Positions 1-7,210 of a DNA stretch of 9,104 nucleotides are shown piece after piece. The stretch covers positions 1-9,104 of the forward strand of contig JABJCF010000462.1 in NCBI GenBank assembly GCA_018665625.1. The letters are read 5' to 3'. Made by a program: the position numbers and the translations under genes. The stretch is from Nitrospina sp. (GTDB lineage: Bacteria > Nitrospinota > Nitrospinia > Nitrospinales > VA-1). The notes under the pieces are model-generated. The model had not been told where the DNA came from, did not search any database, and saw nothing but the letters and a program-made list of their open reading frames with translations. Positions within the stretch are counted from its first letter, which is position 1, and the number at the start of each line of letters is the position of its first letter.

Positions 1-2
1 CA

Positions 3-329
3 ACTGACAATGGGACTACGCCAATCCCTTTTTTACCCCCAGAAGAGTACTTCCTATCGCCTACCATAGAACCAGAAATCCAGGAAGATAAAGCGGAGGA
101 GGAAAAGGGTTGCAATAAACCCTATGAATGGGCTCAGGTCGACCCGGAAGGAAATGTCTATCCTTGTTGCCAGATCTCTCGTCGCTATTCTGTTGGCAAC
201 TTGAATGATCTGACATTTGAAGAAATCTGGGACAGCGAAAAATTCACAGAGTTCAGGGAGGGACTCACCAACGGAAATCCCAATCGATGGTGCGCCGTGT
301 GCAACGTTTACAACGGCAAACGTTTTTAA
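3..329 (+). CDS. C-terminal part of a radical SAM protein, SPASM domain (5' truncated)
   Basis: Only the last 108 codons are present; the reading frame is open to the left edge and ends at TAA 327-329. The visible part reads as a SPASM-type auxiliary iron-sulfur domain. It has Cys37 in CNKPYEW, then a V-D-P-E-G-N-V-Y-P-C-C segment (Cys55/56), then GNL...FEEIWDSEKFTEFR, then a closing C-x2-C (Cys97, Cys100). This matches the usual order C...G.V.PCC...GNL...EIW.S..F...R...C..C, with enough cysteines to hold one extra [4Fe-4S] cluster. The stretch before Cys37 is acidic and low in complexity, like a linker. In known families such domains follow a radical SAM barrel and act in peptide or sugar modification; the barrel and its CxxxCxxC motif would lie outside the window. 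The substrate is unknown. The glycosyltransferase start lies 70 nt downstream, so co-transcription is plausible. Confidence 0.85.
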   Translation, partial: TDNGTTPIPFLPPEEYFLSPTIEPEIQEDKAEEEKGCNKPYEWAQVDPEGNVYPCCQISRRYSVGNLNDLTFEEIWDSEKFTEFREGLTNGNPNRWCAVCNVYNGKRF

Positions 330-354
330 TCCAACCCCAGGAATTCATCGCATC

Positions 355-385
355 AAAATTTAATCATAAAATAATATTTAAATTT
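355..385. repeat. AT-rich inverted repeat upstream of the glycosyltransferase
   Basis: AAATTTAA (356-363) and TTAAATTT (378-385) are perfect 8-bp inverted arms around a 14-bp AT-only or nearly AT-only centre. A TTCATCG heptamer also occurs twice, at 344-350 and 384-390. The element fills the 70-bp gap between the SPASM gene stop and the next ATG. It could be an operator or part of a promoter, but AT-rich sequence makes such arms by chance fairly often, and no convincing -35/-10 pair was found here. Confidence 0.35.
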
Positions 386-399
386 CATCGAACCAGGAA

Positions 400-1716
400 A
401 TGGTCACTATAATTATTGCAAATGAGAATACTCGGGAAGCTTTAAACCTTTGCCTTCTCTCCCTTCGGGAATACACCAAAACACCCTATCGGGTAATAGT
501 GGTTGATAATTCTTCCACCGATGGTTCACTGCAATTATTAAAACGATTCCTCTGGGTAAAAACTATAAAAGTCTCAGGAATAAATTTGGGTGAAAGACAT
601 GGCAAGGCCTTAGATTTAGCAGTGAAAAAAGTGAGAACAAAATACTTTCTTACATTAGATTCCGATGTCGAGATTCTAGCCCCTAACTGGCTCGACGATA
701 TGGTGAAAAAAATCAAGGAAACAGATGCGGCATTTGTGGGGGAAGTTTCACCCAGGCTTAAAACAACCTATTGGGGAAGCTTTAAAGAACGCGCCCTACC
801 CTATTGCCTGTTGGTCGACACTAATTTCTTCAAAAACAACAACTGCACTTTTGTCCCACAATACAGCTGGAAACACAAAGGCTATCAAAGCGATGTCGGG
901 GCCGATATTTTATTAAAGGCAAAAAAGACAAATCAACCTTACGGCATTCTTGACGAGGATATTAAGAACAAACTTATTCATTACGGCAGCATGACGGCCG
1001 CTAATTTATTTGAAGCCAAAGAATGGAAGGAAGAATTCAAAGCGCATTTAAACAACGGGCTGAACGCATCACAAAAAAAGGAATTTAGAAATTATATCTC
1101 CGGGGTAATCAAGTCCAGCAAAAAAAAGATCGACTTAATCAATCATCGAATTGCCCTTCTTAAAAACCACACCAGAGATAAATCCCGCAGCTACTCAGAT
1201 AAAAAAACCAAACTGATAAAAAACACACTAAATGACCTGGCTCAAAAACTCACTCACCTTGCAAAGAAACATTTAAGCGCAAAAAACTATAATGCAAGCA
1301 TCATGAAGTTTAGAGAAGCCCAAAATTATGCTGACGCTGAATTCAATTTCGAAATTATGGCAAAAATGGCCTCCGCCCATATGGAAAACAAGATGACCAA
1401 GAAGACGGACCTCTTATTAAGGGAATTGGCAAATTTGAAACCCAAAAACGTTGTAACCCTTTACACCATTGCCTCCCTTTACAAAAAGAGGAACGATTTT
1501 AAAAACGCCGCTAAGTTTTTCAGTAAAGTTGTTATTGATAAAAAAACAGGACAAGAGGGAATTCGTAATAGAGCCTATTACCACCTCGGAGAAATCTCCC
1601 TCAACATGGGGAAAACTGCAAAGGCTGTTGATTACTTTGGATTATGCTTGAAGTCCAACCCAAAACATCACAAGGCGAATCAACACTTGACGAATATCTC
1701 AACCCATTCCATATAA
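400..1716 (+). CDS. Family 2 (GT-A) glycosyltransferase with C-terminal TPR-like helical tail
   Basis: Predicted to transfer a sugar from a nucleotide-sugar donor to an unknown acceptor, probably in the cytoplasm (no signal peptide or membrane segment). Residues 1-205 look like a GT-A fold: start VTIIIANEN, the nucleotide-binding strand RVIVVDNSSTDGS with Asp36, and a DxD-type metal motif LTLDSDVEIL (Asp87, Asp89). A later SDVGADILLKAKK segment (about 164-176) resembles the acceptor/catalytic region of GT2 enzymes. Residues 205-285 are a lysine-rich helical linker. Residues 283-435 read as TPR-like helix pairs, for example NYNASIMKFREAQNYADAE, NDFKNAAKFFSKVV and GKTAKAVDYFGLCLKSNPKH. The ATG at 400 puts the first beta strand at the N-terminus, as is normal for the family; its Shine-Dalgarno is weak (AGG only 2-3 nt away). 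The gene ends 9 nt before the next ATG, a strong sign of co-transcription with the methyltransferases. The TPR tail may bind partner enzymes or the acceptor. Confidence 0.87.
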   Translation: MVTIIIANENTREALNLCLLSLREYTKTPYRVIVVDNSSTDGSLQLLKRFLWVKTIKVSGINLGERHGKALDLAVKKVRTKYFLTLDSDVEILAPNWLDDMVKKIKETDAAFVGEVSPRLKTTYWGSFKERALPYCLLVDTNFFKNNNCTFVPQYSWKHKGYQSDVGADILLKAKKTNQPYGILDEDIKNKLIHYGSMTAANLFEAKEWKEEFKAHLNNGLNASQKKEFRNYISGVIKSSKKKIDLINHRIALLKNHTRDKSRSYSDKKTKLIKNTLNDLAQKLTHLAKKHLSAKNYNASIMKFREAQNYADAEFNFEIMAKMASAHMENKMTKKTDLLLRELANLKPKNVVTLYTIASLYKKRNDFKNAAKFFSKVVIDKKTGQEGIRNRAYYHLGEISLNMGKTAKAVDYFGLCLKSNPKHHKANQHLTNISTHSI

Positions 1717-1725
1717 GGATTACTT

Positions 1726-2811
1726 ATGCCTATTGCTAGTAAAAACTTTTTATTAGCCTTTGACTTTGATCTTCCAACGGCACCCGACGCCCCAGGAGAC
1801 ATTCTTTTTATACATTCATCCCCGATGAAACAAAGCGCAATTTCTATTTGCCGATTGAGCCAGCTTTACGCAAACCATAATTTTCATATTATTAAAAAAG
1901 AAGGTGCTTCCTTTCCAGAAGAAAAAATTCTCAAAACTTATTCTTACAAAGAAAATCATCTTCCCGCAGATTTCAAAGTTCCTGGAGGAGACATAGCTTC
2001 GAATTTCGGCCTTGCTTTTTTTTGCATAAACATGGACATCGGACTCGTGCTAAAAAAGCAAAAGCCCGACGACGCGCCTGAAGACGTAGAGTATGAAATC
2101 ATCGAAGACAAGCTAAAAGAACGCTACGGGAACATTCTGAGTTTTCTGGAAACTTCACATTTAAAAGAAGTCACCTATGTAATTGATAAAAATTTCAAAG
2201 TCTGGAAACTGACTCATTGCGACATAGAAGGTTGGTCGGCAAAATGGGAAGTGGGAGGGGAATCTCTTTTATTGCCAATGACCTTATTGAGCGCAAAAGA
2301 AAGAGAAGAACTGTTTGAGCTAGGGAATTCTGGCCCAGCCGAAGGTGCCATTGTTAATATTGGAAACTTTCTTGGAGGTTCATCGATTCTACTCGGCAAA
2401 GGCTCTAAAAAAGGAAACAGAGAAAAAGTCCATTCATTTGATCCCAAGTATTACTCATTAAAAGAAAATTATTTGAAAGAAAATCAAGTCGACGATTGGG
2501 TGATTTTTAATCGGCAAAATTCGGAGAATGGAGCTCAGAGTTGGCAAAAAAGAGACGATAAACGCATTCGGCTTTTGTTCATCGATGGAGACCATTCTTA
2601 TGAGGCCTGTAAAAAAGATATAAGTATGTGGATTCCTTTTCTTGTGCCTGGAGGAGTCGTTGCCCTTCACGATTATTCCCGGGCTGACTATGGCGGCAAT
2701 ATATACGGGGTGACCAAAGCCGTTCATGACACCATCTTATGCACGGAAGAGTTTTTTGATTTTCGGCGCAAGGACTACATATTTTTAGCCACCAAAAAAA
2801 ATGGAAGTTGA
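1726..2811 (+). CDS. Class I SAM-dependent methyltransferase (Methyltransf_24/CmcI-like) with unrecognised N-terminal half
   Basis: Predicted to move a methyl group from S-adenosylmethionine to an unidentified acceptor, perhaps a sugar made by the adjacent glycosyltransferase. The catalytic domain is residues 190-357. It has a motif I variant AIVNIGNFLGGSSILLG (208-224; the usual acidic residue before IG is Asn), VHSFDP (235-240), the strand-loop LLFIDGDHSYEACKKDI (283-299), and PFLVPGGVVALHDYSRADYGG (304-324) with a possible metal-binding HDY. Those IDGDH and HDY motifs are characteristic of Methyltransf_24 and CmcI/rhamnosyl O-methyltransferase-like proteins. Residues 1-189 contain alternating strands and helices (GDILFIHSS, GLAFFCINMDIGLVL, VTYVIDKNFKVWKL) that I do not recognise, making the protein longer than the usual 200-250 aa. 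The start ATG has AAGGA at 1715-1719, overlapping the upstream stop, at normal spacing. The next methyltransferase follows closely. Confidence 0.85.
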   Translation: MPIASKNFLLAFDFDLPTAPDAPGDILFIHSSPMKQSAISICRLSQLYANHNFHIIKKEGASFPEEKILKTYSYKENHLPADFKVPGGDIASNFGLAFFCINMDIGLVLKKQKPDDAPEDVEYEIIEDKLKERYGNILSFLETSHLKEVTYVIDKNFKVWKLTHCDIEGWSAKWEVGGESLLLPMTLLSAKEREELFELGNSGPAEGAIVNIGNFLGGSSILLGKGSKKGNREKVHSFDPKYYSLKENYLKENQVDDWVIFNRQNSENGAQSWQKRDDKRIRLLFIDGDHSYEACKKDISMWIPFLVPGGVVALHDYSRADYGGNIYGVTKAVHDTILCTEEFFDFRRKDYIFLATKKNGS

Positions 2812-2831
2812 AAATCCACAAAACCCTAAAC

Positions 2832-2861
2832 TCCCTGCTCAGGGAATTCCCTGTTCAGGGG
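2832..2861 (+). promoter_or_regulatory. 30-nt near-palindrome covering the ribosome binding site of the second methyltransferase
   Basis: Two 12-nt units, CCCTGCTCAGGG (2833-2844) and CCCTGTTCAGGG (2849-2860), differ at one base. Each is itself a near-palindrome, and they are joined through the perfect palindrome AGGGAATTCCCT (2841-2852). The whole block is symmetric about 2846/2847 except for a C-T and a T-T mismatch in each arm and one terminal T-G wobble. As RNA it can form a long stem with an AAUU loop. The AGGGGA at 2857-2862, the best Shine-Dalgarno for the ATG at 2868, sits inside the 3' arm. It may therefore limit translation of the second methyltransferase, act as an operator, or stabilise or process the transcript. 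There is no T-run, so it is not a typical intrinsic terminator. Confidence 0.6.
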
Positions 2862-2867
2862 AAACCA

Positions 2868-3569
2868 ATGACTGACACAAAATTTAGCGAAATTTGGAAT
2901 CGGGCGCAGCACATATCTTCCCCTTTCATGCCTGAAGAACATGCGCAGCTTCTCTATGATTTAGCTTTGGAAAATCCAGGAACGGTTGTCGAAATAGGTT
3001 CCTGGCATGGAAGAAGTTCTGTCGTTTTAGGAAGCGCGGTAAAAAGTTTAGGAGAGGGCCATTTATATTGTTTCGACCATTGGAATTTGATCGAAGGTGC
3101 GGAATGTATTATGGACCAGGACATATGGAAAATCTGGAACGACCATATCGCCGCATGGCAATTGCAGGAAGTGGTCACCCCGGGCAGAGCCTATTCCCAA
3201 AAAGCCGTGGAGCAATGGCCTGCAAACAAAACAATCGACCTGCTTTTTATTGACGGCTGGCATGAGTATTTGGAGTCGGGGCCCCTGATTATCCCTCCTG
3301 AAGATATTCGAGAATACGGTATTAAGGGGTGGCTTAAAAATGGGGAAATGATTCCCACCCACGAACACCAACCCAGCTTTGACCGGGGGGCCAAAATAGA
3401 TTTTGATATTTGGGCTCCAAAAGTTCGAACCGGTGGAATATTGATCATCCACGATCTAAACTCCGATTTCCCAGGTGTCATGAAAGTTTGGCAGGAGGAT
3501 GTAGAATCCTCCAAGGAATGGACGATCATACAAAGCGAAAACAATATCGGCGTAGCCCAGAAATCCTAG
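2868..3569 (+). CDS. Class I SAM-dependent methyltransferase (Methyltransf_24-like), second of a pair
   Basis: A 233-aa predicted SAM-dependent methyltransferase, acceptor unknown. It shows a clear motif I, TVVEIGSWHGRSSVVLGSA (39-57), followed by GHLYCFDHWN (64-73), the strand IDLLFIDGWHEY (123-134), and FDIWAPKVRTGGILIIHDLNSDFPG (179-203). Compared with the preceding gene, the D in IDGDH is W here. About 45 residues (135-178) separate WHEY from the helix before RTGG; they include THEHQ, so the protein has an insertion relative to the compact family pattern. The frame is open upstream to a TTG at 2808 that overlaps the previous stop (TTGA), which would add 20 residues. I chose ATG 2868 because AGGGGA lies 5 nt before it and the family motif begins soon after, while TTG 2808 has only a poorly spaced GGA. 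Same operon as the two genes upstream. Confidence 0.85.
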   Translation: MTDTKFSEIWNRAQHISSPFMPEEHAQLLYDLALENPGTVVEIGSWHGRSSVVLGSAVKSLGEGHLYCFDHWNLIEGAECIMDQDIWKIWNDHIAAWQLQEVVTPGRAYSQKAVEQWPANKTIDLLFIDGWHEYLESGPLIIPPEDIREYGIKGWLKNGEMIPTHEHQPSFDRGAKIDFDIWAPKVRTGGILIIHDLNSDFPGVMKVWQEDVESSKEWTIIQSENNIGVAQKS

Positions 3570-3696
3570 CTTTTTTATACTTTTATTGCCTTCAACAGGT
3601 CGATTGTAATGTCCTGGTTTTTATGATTAAATGCGGCCTGACTGGACAGGCTGACCGTTCTATTTCAGCCACCCTTCCGTATCACCAAAGGCTAAT
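3570..3696 (+). promoter_or_regulatory. Intergenic gap before the NHL gene: small hairpin and possible -10 box
   Basis: The gap opens with a T-run (3571-3576) directly after the methyltransferase stop, but no stable stem precedes it outside the coding sequence. TATGAT at 3622-3627 is one base from the consensus -10 hexamer, but no good -35 sits 16-18 bp upstream. A small hairpin, GCCTG (3636-3640) and CAGGC (3647-3651) with a 6-nt loop, follows. It is not followed by a T-run and so looks more like a leader stem than a terminator. AAAGG at 3687-3691 is the ribosome binding site for ATG 3697. The gap is larger than those upstream, so the NHL gene may have its own promoter. Confidence 0.3.
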
Positions 3697-6600
3697 ATGA
3701 CCTCCCTTTTTCCAGTAAATTTCGAAGCCGCATTTAGAACCAAAGAAGAAGTGGGTGAAGACTTTTCACCTCCTTCCGGATTGTGTCTGACTTCTGAAGG
3801 AAATATTCTCTTAACAGACGATTTCAATCACCGCATTCAAATTTACGATTCACAATTCAAACTCATAAACAGTTTTGGTGAAAAGGGTAAAGAACCAGGT
3901 CAACTTCAATACCCAAAAGGCATAGCAGTAGATGGGGAAGGGAATATTTTTGTCGCAGACAGTTGGAATCATCGAATACAAAAATTCGACTCCCAAGGAA
4001 ATCACCTGCAAGCTTTTGGTTCCTGTGGTGACGGCAAAGGCGAACTGAACGAGCCCTACGACATCATCATAGACCCATCTGGAATTCTGATCGTTGTAGA
4101 AAGATACAATCATCGCATACAGTTTTTCGATGGCGATGGGAAATCCCTGGGTTGGGTTGGGCAAAGAGGAACAACCCTTGAAGAAAACCTGGCAGACCTT
4201 TTTGAAACCCCAGCAAACTTGTTGGCTCGCCCGCTATTCGAATTCCCCACCTCGGTCGCCACAGACAGTTGTGGAAATTATTTTATTACCGACAGTGGCA
4301 ACCATCGCATCAGAAAATTTAATAACCAATGGCAGGAGGTTTTAACTTTCGGAGAACAAGGGGAAGGTCCAGGACAATTTCAATATCCCCTTTGCGTTTC
4401 TATTGCTCCCAACGATTTACTTTATATCGCTGATCTAAACAATAATCGAATCCAGATATTCACATCCTTCGGACAATATTTGGACACGATCGATCATGCA
4501 GACGTTCCCCTTGAAGCGCCCTGTTTAGCCTTAGTAGACCCTACGGGAAACTTGTATATTGGCTCAACTTTTGACACAAAAATCCTAAGACATCAGATTT
4601 CCAGAGACACAGAAAACGCGCTTGCAGAAAAGTTGGCAACCAGCGAACCTCTTCAAGCAGAGCATGTTTATTTTTTTTCGAGGGTTCAGGAAAAATGCAA
4701 TAACGCACCGAAAGCACTTGCGGCTCTGGAACAAGCCTTAAACCTTTCGGCTCGAAGCACTGACACCAAAGACCTCCAAGCTGTTATTCACCTCGGTCAA
4801 TTAGCTTTTGCAGGAAAAGAAATTACCGAATCAAGCATTGATCTTGCCATTTCATTGATCGAAAACCAGCTCAACAAATGCAGGGAAGAAATGATTGAAA
4901 CATTTCAGACTTGGCAAACACATGCTCAAAAATTTAACGAGGCACAAATAAAAGAAAACCAGCTAATCCAAAATGACCCACAAGGGTTAAGAGAATTTAA
5001 CAGAGACCTATATACCTACGAACAAAACGAAAGAAATAGTTTTAGAGAAACCCGTACAGCCTTTTATTCCTTCCGGAAAATTACCCAGCAGTTTTACGAT
5101 TTTATTTGTCATCTGGTTGAAAGCGATATCAAAGAAGCTCAATTGAAAAGTCTCGCAGACATTTTGGCGCGTCAATGGACAGCTTCTGTAGACTTTATTA
5201 ATGACTACTTTAACCAGAAAGAAAAATGCGAAGAAGCTATGGTCCAAATCCTGGGGAGCAGCGAAAAAGATCAGCTCCCGCCTTTTCTTATAAAGTATTA
5301 TCATAATTGCAGAACTATCGATCTTCTCATACATCTTCAATTCCCGCTAAGGGCTCATTGCCTGGTTTTGAAAGTTTTGGCTCGGCAGGCAGTCAGTAAC
5401 GAAAAAATCCGAACCCTTCTGCGGGATCTAACCCAGGGGGTCTCTTTCTCAGAAAATGCTACGCGAATAATGCTCCGTTTCCATGAACATTGGAAAACCC
5501 TGGATGCACTGGAACTTAATTTCCTGGAAGCGCTGGATGCCGCCACGCCCTTCTGGGAAAATAAGAATACCCCTGTCATAGAAGCAAGTATCGAAGATTT
5601 CTCACCCGTTGCATTTGATTCTGAAAACCTGGATATGGAACAGATCAACAGAGTCCTTTTGTCTCAAGCTTCTGAAATTAAATTTGAAAATGATTTTTTG
5701 ATATGGGGCGTTAGCAAATACAATCCCAGTTCACTTGCCAACCAGAAAAACGGATTGGCTGCACAATGCCAGGCCGTACTGAAAGCGCAATCTGTCTTTG
5801 AAGAAAAAACCGTAGAATTATTGAACCAGCTTGATGACATGGGCCGGCAAAGAAGGGATTTGGACGCTCAACTGAGGCAGGTCGGAACCGAAGACAAAGC
5901 CACCCCCATTGGCATAAACAACAATATAGCTGTTCTCGATTTCCAACTAAATCTCATACGAAGGATGATCAAGGGGATCGATATCAACGAAAATCTCAAC
6001 TTACACCGCCTGATTGCGGGAGCGGCAATGGTCAGCATTTTAGATCAATCTCAAGAAAACTCTCAATTATTCGACGAGCTTGCATCCTATTCTCAAAAAC
6101 TCGATGACAAAATTGTGAAAATTTCTCAAGAGAGAAAAACAAAAAACTTTGAACTGCTTGCCCACAGGGAACAACAAAATCAACTTGAGTCGACTCACGA
6201 AATTTCCGACATTGATGCTTCCATAAAAATTGAGACTGCCATTACAGAACTTCGAGCAAACCTGGATCGTCTGGAGTTGGAGTTCAGAAGAAATACAAAA
6301 TCAAAAAACTTATTGGCTCTGATTTTTAATTTTATTAAAGTTAATCCACCCAATCCAGAGACACCCTTAAAACAAATACTCTCCATCAACAAGAGCGGCT
6401 TAGAATGCGGATCGCCACTAATCCCTCAAGGTCTTACCCACAACCACAAAGGAGATCTTTTAGTAGCTGACTATGAGAACCACAACATCCATTGCTTTTC
6501 ATCCGAAGGGAAATATAAGTTTCATTTTGGAACATATGGAAATACGCCCCAAGCTCTCAAATATCCAGTCAATTTAATCACCGACCCACAAGATAATATT

Positions 6601-7188
6601 TATGTCATCGACGAAGGAAACGGAGTGGTTAAAAAGTTTGATGCATTGGGTAATTTCCTCCTTCAATTTGAGGAAGGAATTTTAGGCCATGTCTTCTCTC
6701 TTTCGATCGACTCCAAAGATCAAATCCATATCGCCGATCCCGACAACAACCGCATCGTTGTCTTTGGCGCGGATGGTAAAGAAATCCCCAAATCTTATTC
6801 TACTGAGCAATCAAAAAATCTAACTGGGCCTTGTGGAATTTCTTGCTTCAAAGATGGAGGAACTATAATTGGGGATCGGTCAGAAGCCCTATTAAAACAT
6901 TTTGATTCCGAAGGGAAGTTAATCAATCAGGTAAGCAAAGAGGGATTGGGGTTTGATGATATTTATTTTCTAGCTTGCGATCCGCAACATGGAATATTCG
7001 CTTCCGATTTTTGGCATGGACAGATCATTCACCTGAATAACGACCTGGAGGTATTAGACGTTTATCGCAAACAGGGAAACAGAACAGGAGAGCTTGGAAA
7101 AACAGCCGGACTTTCAATTCACAATGGGCAATTGGCAGCAGCCAACTACGATGCCAGAAAAGTACAGATTTTCAGCCTACCCAGTTAA
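3697..7188 (+). CDS. Large protein with NHL-repeat beta-propellers at both ends and a helical/coiled-coil middle
   Basis: A 1163-aa protein in three parts. Residues 25-300 contain NHL repeats with a recurring A/TDxxNHRIQxFD core near 41, 88, 134 and 199, NNNRIQIF near 249, and a weak sixth unit near 289, enough for one six-bladed propeller. A loop of about 25 residues (about 156-182) interrupts this propeller. Residues 302-885 are almost entirely helical, rich in E, K, Q and L. They include one TPR-like pair (337-372) and likely coiled coils near 380-460, 690-730 and 790-870. Residues 903-1160 form a second set of about six degenerate NHL blades (cores near 924, 971, 1013, 1059, 1103, 1149). 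No signal peptide or membrane segment is visible, so it is probably cytoplasmic. NHL propellers usually bind protein, RNA or ligand; no catalytic domain is apparent, and a scaffold or sensor role is inference. The start is supported by AAAGG 5 nt upstream. I do not recognise a named family for the full architecture. Confidence 0.88.
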   Translation: MTSLFPVNFEAAFRTKEEVGEDFSPPSGLCLTSEGNILLTDDFNHRIQIYDSQFKLINSFGEKGKEPGQLQYPKGIAVDGEGNIFVADSWNHRIQKFDSQGNHLQAFGSCGDGKGELNEPYDIIIDPSGILIVVERYNHRIQFFDGDGKSLGWVGQRGTTLEENLADLFETPANLLARPLFEFPTSVATDSCGNYFITDSGNHRIRKFNNQWQEVLTFGEQGEGPGQFQYPLCVSIAPNDLLYIADLNNNRIQIFTSFGQYLDTIDHADVPLEAPCLALVDPTGNLYIGSTFDTKILRHQISRDTENALAEKLATSEPLQAEHVYFFSRVQEKCNNAPKALAALEQALNLSARSTDTKDLQAVIHLGQLAFAGKEITESSIDLAISLIENQLNKCREEMIETFQTWQTHAQKFNEAQIKENQLIQNDPQGLREFNRDLYTYEQNERNSFRETRTAFYSFRKITQQFYDFICHLVESDIKEAQLKSLADILARQWTASVDFINDYFNQKEKCEEAMVQILGSSEKDQLPPFLIKYYHNCRTIDLLIHLQFPLRAHCLVLKVLARQAVSNEKIRTLLRDLTQGVSFSENATRIMLRFHEHWKTLDALELNFLEALDAATPFWENKNTPVIEASIEDFSPVAFDSENLDMEQINRVLLSQASEIKFENDFLIWGVSKYNPSSLANQKNGLAAQCQAVLKAQSVFEEKTVELLNQLDDMGRQRRDLDAQLRQVGTEDKATPIGINNNIAVLDFQLNLIRRMIKGIDINENLNLHRLIAGAAMVSILDQSQENSQLFDELASYSQKLDDKIVKISQERKTKNFELLAHREQQNQLESTHEISDIDASIKIETAITELRANLDRLELEFRRNTKSKNLLALIFNFIKVNPPNPETPLKQILSINKSGLECGSPLIPQGLTHNHKGDLLVADYENHNIHCFSSEGKYKFHFGTYGNTPQALKYPVNLITDPQDNIYVIDEGNGVVKKFDALGNFLLQFEEGILGHVFSLSIDSKDQIHIADPDNNRIVVFGADGKEIPKSYSTEQSKNLTGPCGISCFKDGGTIIGDRSEALLKHFDSEGKLINQVSKEGLGFDDIYFLACDPQHGIFASDFWHGQIIHLNNDLEVLDVYRKQGNRTGELGKTAGLSIHNGQLAAANYDARKVQIFSLPS

Positions 7189-7210
7189 GAACTAAAAACC
7201 GTTTTTTTCT
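7189..7210. terminator. Possible weak bidirectional terminator between convergent genes
   Basis: The 22-bp gap between two convergent stops holds AAAAAC (7194-7199) and GTTTTT (7201-7206), an inverted repeat with almost no loop, and a run of seven T (7202-7208). The stem would be A-U pairs only and therefore weak. The T-runs on both strands and the position fit a shared terminator, but no GC stem supports it. Confidence 0.22.

Noticed and set aside
2808..2867. TTG start at 2808 for the second methyltransferase, overlapping the previous stop as TTGA
   Set aside because: The added 20 residues are encoded by the palindromic block, have no family similarity and lack a well-spaced Shine-Dalgarno, while ATG 2868 has AGGGGA at good spacing. 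Translational coupling from TTG cannot be fully excluded.
3063..3452. 129-aa open frame on the minus strand inside the second methyltransferase
   Set aside because: It is antisense to a gene with clear family motifs, its translation has no recognisable domain, and it overlaps another antisense frame.
3636..3651. GCCTG/CAGGC hairpin as an intrinsic terminator after the methyltransferase
   Set aside because: No T-run follows it; the only T-run in the gap lies upstream at 3571-3576.
3410..3700. 96-aa plus-strand open frame spanning the end of the methyltransferase and the gap before the NHL gene
   Set aside because: Most of it lies inside the methyltransferase in another frame, and its translation looks non-protein-like.
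3800..4470. Recurring AATCATCGCAT-like segments as DNA repeats or a CRISPR array
   Set aside because: They are in frame, unevenly spaced, and encode the NHRI core of NHL repeats, so they are protein repeats.
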